This document shows positions 1 to 10,498 of a stretch of 64,000 bases of DNA, piece after piece. The notes beneath the pieces are model-generated. The model searched no databases. It worked only from the letters and a program-made list of their open reading frames with translations, and had not been told where the DNA came from. The DNA comes from Scenedesmus sp. ARA3 (Eukaryota; Chlorophyta; Chlorophyceae; Sphaeropleales; Scenedesmaceae): positions 1 through 64,000 of the forward strand of contig RWJK01001544.1 in assembly GCA_004335835.1 (NCBI GenBank). Reading direction: 5' to 3'. Position 1 is the stretch's first letter. The number at the start of each line of letters is the position of its first letter. The translations under genes were made by a program, and so were the position numbers.

Positions 1-58
<58 letters not shown>
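1..58. repeat. (CAG)19 triplet run
   Basis: Uninterrupted GCA/CAG repeat cut by the window edge; it reads CTG on the sense strand of the GlyRS gene. It may be longer outside the window. Confidence 0.95.
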
Positions 59-59
<1 letters not shown>

Positions 60-433
60 GAGCCTTGAATAACTACACTATGTCACCTGGGATTGAGAAG
101 TGCAGCATGACATCAAGCACTCTTCGAGCATCCTGCATGGCGCAGCAGCAGTTAAGTGGCAGTGATGCAAGCAGCAGAAACAGACCAGAGAACGCGCCGT
201 CTTCGATGTGCAACCAACACCTGCGCAGTGACAGTGATTTAAATGCCGCGCCCCCGCACACTGCAGCAGCCAAAGCAGCCGACAACCAATTCGTTCGGTG
301 CAGCGCCACCGTTGCACCTTCTTGAAGGCTGTGCCCATCTCCTTCTTGTTGTGCCGCACGCTTACACATCTGAAACCTCACCAACAACTCGACCACCACC
401 ACTGACCATATGTGTTTGCAACCACCGCCGCAC
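1..433. other. Glycyl-tRNA synthetase intron, partial
   Basis: This stretch follows the last visible GlyRS exon and is intronic. It holds a degenerate copy of that exon's 3' end with its donor at about 308-357 ([11 protein letters not shown] followed by GT) and a CAG run at the left edge. No further exon was found before position 1. Confidence 0.6.
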
Positions 434-3400
434 CTTCTTGAAGGCTGTGCCCATCTCCTTCTTGTTGGGGATCACCCGCAGCACGTCCACCTCGCGCGGC
501 TCCGCAAACTTCTCGTAAGCAGTCAGCTCCGTCTGCAGCAGCACCAGCAGCAGCACCAGCGAAAAACCCAGTGATGTTACAAAGGGAGCAGCAGCAGCAG
601 CAGCAGCAGCAGCACCATTGACCGCAGGGCAGCTTTGTATGCGTGCACTGGCAGCGCAAGCAGCCCCCTGCACAAGCCAGTGTTGTGGTGTTGATTAGCC
701 CTGCCAACTTCAAACACAAATATTTATGGAAGCATGTGTTGGGGAGCAGCAGGGACCTTGAGTCTCAGCGCAAGCAAACTTTCAGGAAAGCCGCACCTTG
801 CTGGCTGTTGTGTGCGCGCGCAGGTCGTACGCGCTGCGGTCTGCCAGGCCCGCACACTCCACCCAGCCGTAGCTGGTCTGCACCTCAGCATCCCAGCAGT
901 CCTCTGCGCAGCAGCAGCAGCAGCAGCAGCAGCAGCACAGGCAGTACAAGCATGGGGAGGCAGTACATAGCAAGGAAAGCACTGCACCTCAGCATCCCAG
1001 CAGTCCTCTGCGCAGCAGCAGCAGCAGCAGCAGCAGCACAAGCATGGGCAGGGCAGTACATGCCAATGTAAGCTGTGTGCCTCAGCATCCCAGCAGTCCT
1101 CTGCGCAGCAGCAGCAGCACAGGCAGCAACAGTTGAGGCAGTACAAGCGACAGCAGGCAGTACAAGGCGACAACGTCAAAGATTTGCACCTCGGCATTTG
1201 ATAAGCCTTGCAGCACAGGCAGTACAACAAAAAGACACCATCACACCGACCTGCGTAGTGCGCCATGTCGTGCTGCAGGTGCTGCCTGAAGCGCCAACAC
1301 ACAAAACAGCAGCAGTACATCCTACAAACCAGTAGCAGTACATCCCGCAACCCTCACCTGCGTAGTGCGCCATCTTGTGCTGCAGGTGCTGCCTGAAGCG
1401 CAGATACACACACAGTGCAAATACACACAGAAACAGCCAACATACCACATGAGCAAGACACCATCACACCAACCTGCGTAGTGCGCCATCTCGTGCTGCA
1501 GGTGCTGCCTGAAGCGCATGCGTGCTGGGTCCACGCCCACGCGCAGGAAGAAGAGCCATGTGCGCCCGATGAAGTAGGCCAACGTCTGGTTGGCGATGAT
1601 GCCCTGGGACACCGCGTCACCCAGCGACAGCGCCTGCGCCCTCTTGTCGTCGCCTGGCGGGACACATGCAGGTGTTGACACCCAGTGAGCACTAGTGCTG
1701 ACTGCGCGACATTGTGGGTTGATACAATACGATTGACAGCAACGCATGAGTGGTGGATCACTTCGGTGTGCAAGGCAGTATGCTGGTTTCCTGCAGGGTT
1801 GCGCAGCCAGCAGTTTTTTTAAAGTGTACAGGACAGATCAGGCAGCTCAAACAATCGCACTCAACTGAGCATGCCACCAGACTGAGGGGCGCGACAACAG
1901 CAAGTGACACGGCGATCATAAACAATGACAGCACATGCAGCGCACACAGGACAGCAGCAGCAGCAACAGCAAACAACTGCTTCAGGGCGCTCACCCATCT
2001 GCATGGCGCTCGAGTACAGCAGCGGCTGCAGCTGCGCCACTTATTGACTTTTGCAAACAGCTTACACACATTGTTTATAAAGGCACGCAATCACAATGCA
2101 GGGCACTGCAACAGTATTGACATGGTAGTGGCAAAGAGTAAGAGCACGGCAACAAGCTTAAAAACACATCATACTCGCAGCACGGCACTGCTTGTGTTGC
2201 TTAATTTGCAGTGCCTGGTGCCTTGCAGCTCACCCATCTGCATGGCGCGCGAGTACAGCAGCGGCTGCAGCGCTGCCACCTTGTCAAACTTGGGGTGGCG
2301 CTTGTCATCAGGGTTGACAAAGTGCTCGATCTCAGCCTGTGAACAGGGTGCAGCAGCAGCAGTGAGGGAAAAGGTGGATGTCGGAATGTTGTACTTGGGG
2401 GTGACACCTGTCATCAGGGTTACGCAGCCCACATTAAGCAGCCACCATTCTGCAATGCTGCTGCTGCTACTGACACAGCAAGCAGAAGAGTAATTGTAGC
2501 ATGGCATTGCATTAGCATGAGCTCCCGCGCCTGGGTGAACTCGCGAACGCGCAGCAGGCCTGCGCTGTCTGCACTGCTGCTGCTGCTGCTGCTACCAATA
2601 CGTACAGCAGATTAGAATGCGTGCAGCAGATTAGAACTTATAACGTTTGCATGATAACACACGCACCTGGGTGAACTCGCGCACGCGCAGCAAGCCTGCA
2701 CGGGGGCTGATCTCATTCCTGTAGGCATTGCCAATCTGCGCTGCTGCAAAGGGCAGCTTGCCGCCATTGAAGTACAGCAGGTCCCGGAAGTTGACAAAGA
2801 TGCCCTGCGGAAGAAGGTTTGAAGGGTTTGAAGCAGCAGCAGTATCAACAGCCGCAGCAGTGCAGAAGATGCTGAGACAACACAGCACAAGGCATGATGA
2901 CACAGCGTGCCCGTCTCTCAGCGCAGGTGTCCCACCAGGGCGCCAGACCACCAACGATTCCTCATCAGGCTTGCATCTGCCGCTAGCCGAAGCAATTTAA
3001 CTTGTCCAAAAGTGAAAAGTAGGAGCCCACCAAAACAAAAGTTGATCTGCACTACCTGGCAAAAGAGGCTGTTCTAAAGATATACTCAGCAGGCAGCCCT
3101 ATGGATCCACCACTGCAGCGCCTTTCCCTCACCTGGGCTGTCTCTGGGCTCAGGTACCCCACCAGGTCCCCGCGCGGGCCGATGCTGGTCTTGAACGTCA
3201 GGTTGAAGGGGAAGGGCCACTCAACGACAAAAGTACATCACAGCTCACAGCGCTCAACAGCAAGGCAAACACCACATACAATCTACAGCACAAAGTTCGA
3301 CAATCTCACCTGGGCTGTCTCTGGGCGCAGGTACCCCACCAGGTTGCCGCGCAGACCGATGCTGGTCTTGAACATCAGGTTGAAGGGGAAGGGCGCGCTA

Positions 3401-5739
3401 ACATGTCAAACCGTTCCATAACAGTACATAACAGCTCACAGCGCTCAACAGCAAGGAGCCCACCGCATACAACTCACAGCATATGTGAAGATAACCTCAC
3501 CTGGGCCGTCTCTGGGCGCAGGTACCCCACCAGGTCGCCGCGCGGGCCAATGCTGGTCTTGAACATCAGGTTGAAGGGGAAGGGCGTGCTGATGGGGTTC
3601 TTGGTGTCAGGCGCCACCACGCCAAACTTGGTCAGGGCAGCACCCAGCGCCTCGGCACGCATCTCGCCCACGCCCGCCAGCATGTCCTCCGCCTCCTGCA
3701 GATTTGCAACAATACATCAACGGATGCAAGTGAGGGGTTCGGGGTTAGACAGCAGCAGTGTGACGGCCAACGCAGCATCCTACAGAGGACAGTGCAGCGC
3801 CTCGGCCCGCATCTCACCCACGCCTACCAGCATGTCCCTCGGCCTCATGCAGGGTTCATAGCAGGATTCCAACGAGTTCAGCAGCAGCACGCATCACAGA
3901 CAGTGGGTAGGCGATCCTGCACACGGTTGCTATTGATGCAACTACAATGCGTAAGATTTAGAGATGTGAGCGGGTGATATTTACAGGCAGAAGGAGCAGC
4001 GCAAATGTTGGTGAGGGCAGCGCCCAGCGCCTCTGCACGCATCTTGCCCACGCCCGCCAGCATGTCCTCCGCCTCCTGCATACATTCTAGTTTTCAAGGG
4101 ATGCCGTTGAAGGGTGAGGCGTTGGCATGTGAAGGCAGCAGCAGCATTGTGACAATGGGTGCAGCATGGTAGAACGACAGTGCAGCGCCTCGACATGCAT
4201 CTCGCCCACGCCCGCCAGCATGTCCTCGGCCTCCTGCAGGGTTCATAGCAGGGTTCCAAAGAGTTCAGCAGCAGCAAGCATCACAGCCTGTGGGTAGCCG
4301 ATCCTGCACACGAAAGCTCGACTCCGACACGTGAGCTGTAAAAATGTGAGCGGGTGATGTTTACAGGCAGAGCAGCGTCAAACTTGGTCAGGGCCGCGCC
4401 CAGCGCCTCGGCACGCATCTCGCCCACGCCCGCCAGCATGTCCTCGGCCTCCTGCAAAGTTTCAACATTCCAAGGGATGCAAGTGAGGGGTGAGAGGTTA
4501 GCATGTGAAAGCAGCAGCAGCAACGTTGTGACTGTGGGTGCAGCATGGTACGAACGACAGTGCAGCGCCTCGACACGCATCTAGCCCATGCCCGCCCGCA
4601 AGTCCTCCGCCTCCTGCAAGGTGTTTGATGCCATCAAAAAACCTCACATAGTCAACACAGCAGCGTAGTCAACACGTAGATGACATGCCTTGTGCCGCGG
4701 GTCAAGCAGTGCTTTGACATCAACCAGCGCTGCCTCAATGGCTGCCTCCAGCAAGTGGTCTGCGCTGTACATAGTGTGCTTTGTCATGTGTTACAAAACA
4801 CAGCTAACAAACAAAAGTAACAGGTTCCCGCACCTTGCGCGCCTCAGGGCTGAGGGGCGCTTTTGTGTCCTCCAGCGCTGCCTCAATAGCTGCCTCCAGC
4901 AGGTGGTCTGCGCTGATCATGATGTGCCCAGGAACCACCTCTCACCACACCAACAACACTAAAGTTGAGACAAAAACAACAGAAAAGCAACAGGTTGTTG
5001 TACCTTGCGCGCCTCAGGGCTCAGGGGCGCCTTGGTGTCCTCCAGCGCTGCCTCAATAGCTGCCTCCAGCAGGTGGTCGGCGCGGTAGCAGTCGCCCGTC
5101 TTGACATCAGTGACCATGAAGTCGGTGAAGCGCTCCACGTGGCCACTGGCCTTGAGCACGGCCTGCAATTTCACAAGGTGTACGGCAAGCAGGTTTAGTA
5201 CATGTTACGCGTGGTTTTGTAGGGCTTGCAGAGTTTGCGGGTGACCATGAAGTCGGTGAAGCGCTCCACGTGGCCGCTGGCCTTCAGCACGGCCTGCAGC
5301 GTTTGCAAGGTCAACAGCAAGCTGGTTGAGTGGTTAGCACAGTGGTGTAGTAGGTCTTGCCAGTGACCATGAAGACAGTGAAGCACTCCACATGGCCACT
5401 GGCCTTGAGCACAGCCTGCGGTATCAAGACTTGCAGGTCAACATATCTTGCAATTGCACAATGGTGTGACTGTTGTGTGGCTGTTGCTGCGATCAACGTA
5501 ATGCAGTTCCGATGTGCGAGTTGCTCTGCAGCTCTGCCTGCTGTTGATTGCTTCACCAGATACATTTAACCACATCCAGACACAACGACCTGCAGCAGCT
5601 GTCACAATTGGCGGCTGCCAGGCTGCCGTACTGCCGCCAATAAGTCCCCTGCCGCCGCTCTCACCTCTGGCGTGACTGCGGGGCACTCCACCTCCAGCAT
5701 GTTCTCCTCAAGCACAAAATGCTGACGCCACGCCTGGTG

Positions 5740-5787
<48 letters not shown>

Positions 5788-6861
5788 CAGACCAACTAGG
5801 CTTGTTGACAGAATGTCTGTCAACAAACTGAGCCCCATAGTGCCCCGGCAAGGCCGTAAATAGAATAAGTTTTATTCATTCGCCGCCATTCCCTGCCTGC
5901 ACCTGATGCCGCACAATTGACCTGCTGCTGGCTTTTGTTCTGCTGCTTCAGCTGCTCAGCCTTTCTGTCATTCCTGCCACCTGTGCTTTCTGCCGTCTTG
6001 CAGTCACGTGACCGCACTGCTGCGCTGCTGCTGAAACACGGCCTTTGGTGCGGACTGCCATGCGCCCGCTCTGCTTGCCAAATTGGCAGCAGATGCAGCT
6101 GGCTCACTGCTGCTATCAGCTGCAGGGGTGCTATGCACAACATAGCACCAAACGAGCGCGCTCACACTCAAGCTGGCGCTGCTCCCGCTGCTGCTGCTGC
6201 TGCTGCTCCCGCTGCTGCTGCTGCCGCTGCTGTGCTTCTGCAACTGCTCCTGCTCTTGCTCCTGTTGCAGCTTTCCACCCACCTGCGTCAGGTTCTGCTT
6301 GATGGCGCAGCCAGGGGGCCCATAGTCATAGAAGCCCGCCACGCTGCCGTAGATCTTGAAGCTGGGGATGTAGAAGAGCCGGCGCTCCAGCGTGTTGGTC
6401 AGCCCAGCACGGAAAGCCTCCTTGTTTTGGCTGGATGCCTTGCCTGTGGCAGCCTGATATGCCTTCTGGTGCTCTGCGGGCAGCAGGTGTGCATTTGGGA
6501 ATGTTACAAATGGGTTACATGTATGTTATGCAATTGGTGTAGGCGTTGGTGAGCCCAGCGCGGAAGGCTTCCTTGTTTTGGCTGGAGGCCTTGCCTGTGG
6601 CGGCCTGGTAGGCCTTCTGGTGCTCTGTGGTGCGTTACAAGGATGTTGCAAATGTGTTATGAATGTGTTAGGTTGTGTGTGCGCGTCATGTTGCTGACAT
6701 GTGTTTTGGTCATGCCAGCGCGGTAGACCTCCTTAGTCATGTTACGTCGCTGTCACAAGTGCTGGGGAAGAGAGGGTTGCGGGGTGGGGTCAGCTGCTTG
6801 CATGCATCTGCTGTGTGCAACTGCAGCCACATTGTGTGGCTGGATACATCCAGCACTGAGC

Positions 6862-6893
<32 letters not shown>

Positions 6894-7507
6894 TACAAGT
6901 GTGCTGCACAGCGCCGCAGTTGAATTGGCAGGGCTGTTGCCAGACTTCATAACCTGCCCAGGCAAACTGCTGCACAAGGAAACCATGTCACCGCGCCAGT
7001 GCCCAGGTGATTGTAACCACCATGACATACTGTGCATGCAGAACTACCATCTGCAAAAGAACGTGCTGCAGTGCCGTTGCTGTGCTGACTTCAGCCTAAA
7101 GGCTGCTGCAGCTTGCATCCATGCTGGCCCTGCTGCTCGTGTGTGTAACATAGAGCAGGCTGTGCCGCTGTACGGTGTGCTGTCATTGCAAGGAACTGTG
7201 CAGCTGCATGCTGATGGAGTATCACAACACACTATACCAAAACAATCACTAGGTTATTTAAGCACTGGTTGCTGCTGTGCAGTGCAGTGCAGGCCGGAAA
7301 TCCAACATTGCCTGCTGTAGCTTGCTGCTGCTGCTGTTCACCTGACAGTTCCAGCTTCAGCTGCTGCAGCTTCTGGATGGCCTCCTCCACTTGGCTCTGC
7401 TGTGCGTTTCCATCCTTCAGGCTGGCCTTCAGAGAGCGAACAGTGTCGCCCTGCTGCTGCACGGCAGCCTGCGCTGCAGCAATTGCCTGCTCCAGTTCCG
7501 GTGCCAT
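434..7507 (-). CDS. GARS1: Glycyl-tRNA synthetase, eukaryotic type, 3' end beyond window
   Basis: Class II synthetase that charges tRNA-Gly. Ten exons are visible, in sense order 7507-7342, 6473-6283, 5733-5665, 5162-5004, 3695-3501, 2804-2667, 2336-2234, 1653-1474, 903-797 and 532-434; they sum to 469 codons and all junction phases agree. Residues 1-55 form a WHEP domain ([13 protein letters not shown] start). Then come the active-site motifs [32 protein letters not shown], the motif-2 core [31 protein letters not shown] and [16 protein letters not shown]. The family is usually about 680-750 residues, so the anticodon-binding domain and part of the catalytic core lie left of position 1. The chosen ATG has a strong context (GCCACCATGG); an in-frame ATG 30 nt upstream at 7537 is weaker. 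The introns hold about 20 partial copies of exon ends, described separately. In plants this type serves cytosol and mitochondria. Identity is very secure. Confidence 0.96.
981..1107 (-). repeat. Two copies of the 5' end of GlyRS exon 9
   Basis: Around 981-1016 and 1077-1107 the minus strand again reads acceptor CGCAG followed by AEDCWDAE and then diverges. Both lie in the intron upstream of the real exon (903-797), and each keeps a CTG tract or a usable AG before it. Confidence 0.85.
1239..1410 (-). repeat. Two copies of the 3' end of GlyRS exon 8
   Basis: At about 1356-1400 and 1245-1300 the minus strand reads [14 protein letters not shown] and [14 protein letters not shown], each followed by a GT donor. 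Both lie downstream of the true exon 8 (ending 1474), inside the next intron. Confidence 0.9.
1985..2045 (-). repeat. Copy of the 3' end of GlyRS exon 7
   Basis: The minus strand reads [13 protein letters not shown] followed by GTGAGC, matching [13 protein letters not shown] of exon 7 (ending 2234). It sits downstream of that exon. Confidence 0.88.
2520..2567 (-). repeat. Copy of the 3' end of GlyRS exon 6
   Basis: The minus strand reads [11 protein letters not shown] and then GCGCGG where the real exon has GTGCGT, so the donor is GC rather than GT. It lies downstream of exon 6 (ending 2667). Confidence 0.85.
3116..3400 (-). repeat. Two copies of the 3' end of GlyRS exon 5
   Basis: Blocks at about 3300-3400 and 3116-3218 repeat the last ~32 codons of exon 5 ([12 protein letters not shown] to [12 protein letters not shown]) plus a GTGAG donor. 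Both are downstream of the true exon (ending 3501). Flanking intron sequence (the CTCACAGCGCTCAACAGCA block) is repeated with them, so the duplicated unit spans exon and intron. Confidence 0.9.
3786..4622 (-). repeat. Five copies of the 5' end of GlyRS exon 5
   Basis: Blocks at about 3786-3850, 4008-4081, 4168-4240, 4374-4456 and 4556-4622 repeat [18 protein letters not shown] with variable decay, most preceded by a CAG acceptor. All lie upstream of the real exon 5 (starting 3695). Flanking intron sequence with a (GCAGCAGCA)-GTGACTGTGGG-like block is duplicated along with them. Confidence 0.9.
4685..4920 (-). repeat. Two copies of the 3' end of GlyRS exon 4
   Basis: The minus strand at about 4829-4920 reads [23 protein letters not shown] plus donor. 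At about 4685-4772 a more decayed copy ([18 protein letters not shown]) is seen. Both are downstream of exon 4 (ending 5004). Confidence 0.9.
5229..5424 (-). repeat. Two copies of the 5' end of GlyRS exon 4
   Basis: Blocks at about 5229-5302 and 5358-5424 repeat [18 protein letters not shown] with the preceding acceptor. Both are upstream of exon 4 (starting 5162). Confidence 0.9.
5741..5780. repeat. (CAG)13 run before GlyRS exon 3 acceptor
   Basis: On the sense strand this is a CTG tract ending 8 nt before the acceptor of exon 3 (exon start 5733), the position of a polypyrimidine tract. Confidence 0.93.
6541..6745 (-). repeat. Two copies of the 5' end of GlyRS exon 2
   Basis: At about 6549-6633 the minus strand reads [19 protein letters not shown] with acceptor CACAG. 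A decayed remnant (KEVYRAGM) is at about 6712-6745. Both are upstream of exon 2 (starting 6473). Confidence 0.85.
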
Positions 7508-8981
7508 GGTGGCCGTGACTACACAACCGAATTTCAATCAAAACACGAACAAAGGTATGCGTTCCGCGTCCAGCGCGTGCTGAAGTCTCTCGCACGATGA
7601 GAGATTGGCAGCAACTGAAGCGTCAGTGTGAGCAGCCGGCAAAGATGAGTGAGTAACCAGCGAACTGGCGATGATCTTCTCTTCAATGCATTTTCTGATG
7701 CATACGCTGCTACGTGATTTGTACGTGACTCACACGAACGCAGTTTTGGCGCACTACTTTCCAGTCGCCTGCACCTTGCAACTGCTGCTGTCATCGACAC
7801 AGTGTTCAAGATTCCACCCATCGTCTTACCCTCCCGGCTGTAAAGTTCGCAGTCAAGCTACTCGAGTCAGTGCTGAAACCACAGAGACTCATTGCAGCGC
7901 ATGCAGTCCACCAGCTGCTTTGTGTTGTGCAGTACAAGCAGCAACAGTTGCCAAGCAAGCCACAGGTCTTCAAGGCGTACACAGCTGCACAAACACTATC
8001 TTCCATGATATCTTACACGTAATAGACTGTTATTGCTCTACATGCACGACGCGCATGAGCCTGGAGGGCTGCTGACAGTCACTGGACATCAACACTTGCA
8101 GTACTTGCAGGACAAACACATGCCACCAGGGCACAGCACCAGCATGCTTCCAGGCAACAAGCAATATCTGCATGCTTTCACTAGGCCTGCACCGGCTCTT
8201 GTGAAGTGCAGGTGCTGCTGAAACACAACGCAGCAACAGCCAGCAGCACATGCAACACCTTGCACTTGGGCGAGTGCAGCGCTGCGCATGCTGCGTGCAG
8301 CCAGCCTGGCTGCTGAGCAGAGGAAGCAGCTGCTTGTCCGCAGTATCTGCAGTGCAGGCCACAGCTGTGCACTGCAAGTCAGAAGATGCCACATCCGATC
8401 AAAGCAGCAGAAAACACCACAACCAATGCCATACGTGCATGCGTGCACGCACCTAGTCAACTCCCTGAGCCTTGCAGGACAGCTGGCATGGCACGGCACG
8501 GTTCTGTGCATGGTTCAGCACAGCAGAGATCATTGCAAGGGTCATGCAGGGATGATTGCTGCACAAACAGCAGCAGCTGACTGCAGCTGTGCCAGCTGTC
8601 CGTGCGGGCAGGGGCCGCCTAGCCTCATGCGTCTTGCTCTACCCCTACAAACGCCAGGGTTGAATTGAATTTCAGAGTGTAGCGCTTCAGCCTGTGGAGC
8701 AGCTCCACCGGCGTTGGATTTGGGGGCTGGCGTCCTGAGCAGCAGCTCTGCTGGTCGTTCATGCCAGGCCTGGCGGCCTGTATAGCAGCTCTGCCAGCCT
8801 ATCAGGCATTGAAATGTGCAGCATTCGGTGCAGCGCGTCTGCCGGCCTGCTGTGCTAGGACGGCCCAGGTGTGCTGCGCCTCTGCTGGTCTTGCATGCGG
8901 GCGCTGGCCACATGTGCAGTGCCTCTGCCAGCCTGTCACGCAGGCGCTGGGGGCCGCAGTTGCAGCAGCTCTGCTGCTGAT
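7508..8981. other. Intergenic: GlyRS upstream and alginate-lyase-like 3' region
   Basis: No gene recognised. It should contain the GlyRS promoter (near 7508) and the 3' UTR of the next gene, both read on the minus strand. Reading frames here are short and without family resemblance. Confidence 0.5.
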
Positions 8982-10465
8982 TCAAGCTGGCGCCGGCGGC
9001 CTCTGTGTGTGCAGCGCCTCCGCTGTGCGGTAGTGCGTGAGCGTGCCCAGCCCCCAGTGGAACACATACCTGCACACGACAGCACCACAGCAGCGAGGTG
9101 AGCTGCCGGAAGGTGTGGGAGAACAAGGAATGATTACATGTCTCCCTGGGGTGAGCTGTCACACAAACCTCGAACCAGTTGGTTGAGCAAGCTGTAAACA
9201 TAATTGCAGGGAAGTAAGGGTGAGATCGCATCATGTTGCATTGTGCTTGCGCTTGTAATGAATGCAATCGGCAATTTCCTTTGCATGAGACCCCACTGTA
9301 GCTGGCACTGCCAGCGACGCTGGCAGCGTCCAGGCGCACTAGTAACGCCTCTGTCCTTGAAAGCAGCTGACTGCCAGAAGCTGTGATGCGATTTGCTGGG
9401 TCACGTTCAGGCCCACTCCTCACTTCTCAGGCCGGTGTGCTGCAAGCATCTTGGCAGTCTGCGGCATCTCCCACCCCATGCGGCCCTTGTAGTGGTTGTA
9501 GCCCACCTCCCTGCAGCAACAGCAGCAGCAGCAGCAGCAGCAGTTACAGAGCAAGGGCGATGAAGCATCGATTGCTGTGGCTCAAGCGCACGGCTGGCTT
9601 GGCAGGTGCCAGGAGACTTGCTGTGCTTGGTGCGTGCTTTTAATGTGGCACACACATGTGATACAGCATGCTGTCAACGTGCTGCTGCTTCTGCCTGCCG
9701 TACTCTCCTAGGTTTCAAAAATGAAAAGCACGAGCCGGGCAGCAGGTGCAATGGCAATGCCAACAGCAGCGCAACCGTTGCATGCATGGCAGCTCAGCCG
9801 CCCGCAAGCTGCCGGTGCAGCGCAGCCAACAGTAGCATGCCCTTTCAGCAATTTGGTATTGGCCTGTGTACAGTTGCAAGTATGCTGCTGCAGCCAACAG
9901 CCTGGCTCACCAGCCGCAGGGCAGGAAGCCAATGCAATCTAAGACATGCACACATCAGCGCGGCCTCTGCATGCATGGCGGGGTTCGGCCTGTGTACACC
10001 TATACCACTGCTGCTGCAGCCGACAGCTTGGCTCACCAGCCGCAGGGCAGGAAGCCGATGCCCTTGCAGGTGCGATGCAAATGGCAGTGCAGGCTCCACA
10101 TGCGTTGCAGAAGATGAGCCTGCAAATGCTGCTGTCGGCGCTGTGATCTCCTGGCTGCACTTGCTCACCAGCCGCAGGGAAGGAAGCCAATGCCTTTGAG
10201 CTGGTAGCAGCACTCCTGAGGCTTGCCGCCATTGGTGATGAAGGCATGGAACTCCTGCAACAATGTGTGGCGGGAGTATCCCCATTAAACAGTAAAAATC
10301 AGCAAGCATATGGATGTGGCTTGCTAAGGAGGTATACTCTGATGGAACTAAACTGCTCCGGGCCTACACTGCATGCAACAAGCCATGCTAGAGCCCTGCG
10401 TAGTTAATGTGGTATGATCACTGACAGTGATGCTGCCACCTGCTTTCAAATCATTCAACCAGTGG

Positions 10466-10498
<33 letters not shown>

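Noticed and set aside
3116..4622. CRISPR-like spaced repeats
   Set aside because: The repeated blocks are coding-derived, of uneven length and spacing, and carry splice sites; the genome is eukaryotic.
6549..6633. Alternative exon 2 of glycyl-tRNA synthetase
   Set aside because: It has an acceptor but lacks the active-site segment that follows in the real exon and no donor in phase was seen, so it is listed as a junction copy only.
8542..9423. Open frame of 293 codons on the minus strand
   Set aside because: It overlaps the last two alginate-lyase-like exons in another frame. Its residues show no family resemblance, and the true last exon ends at the stop at 8982-8984.
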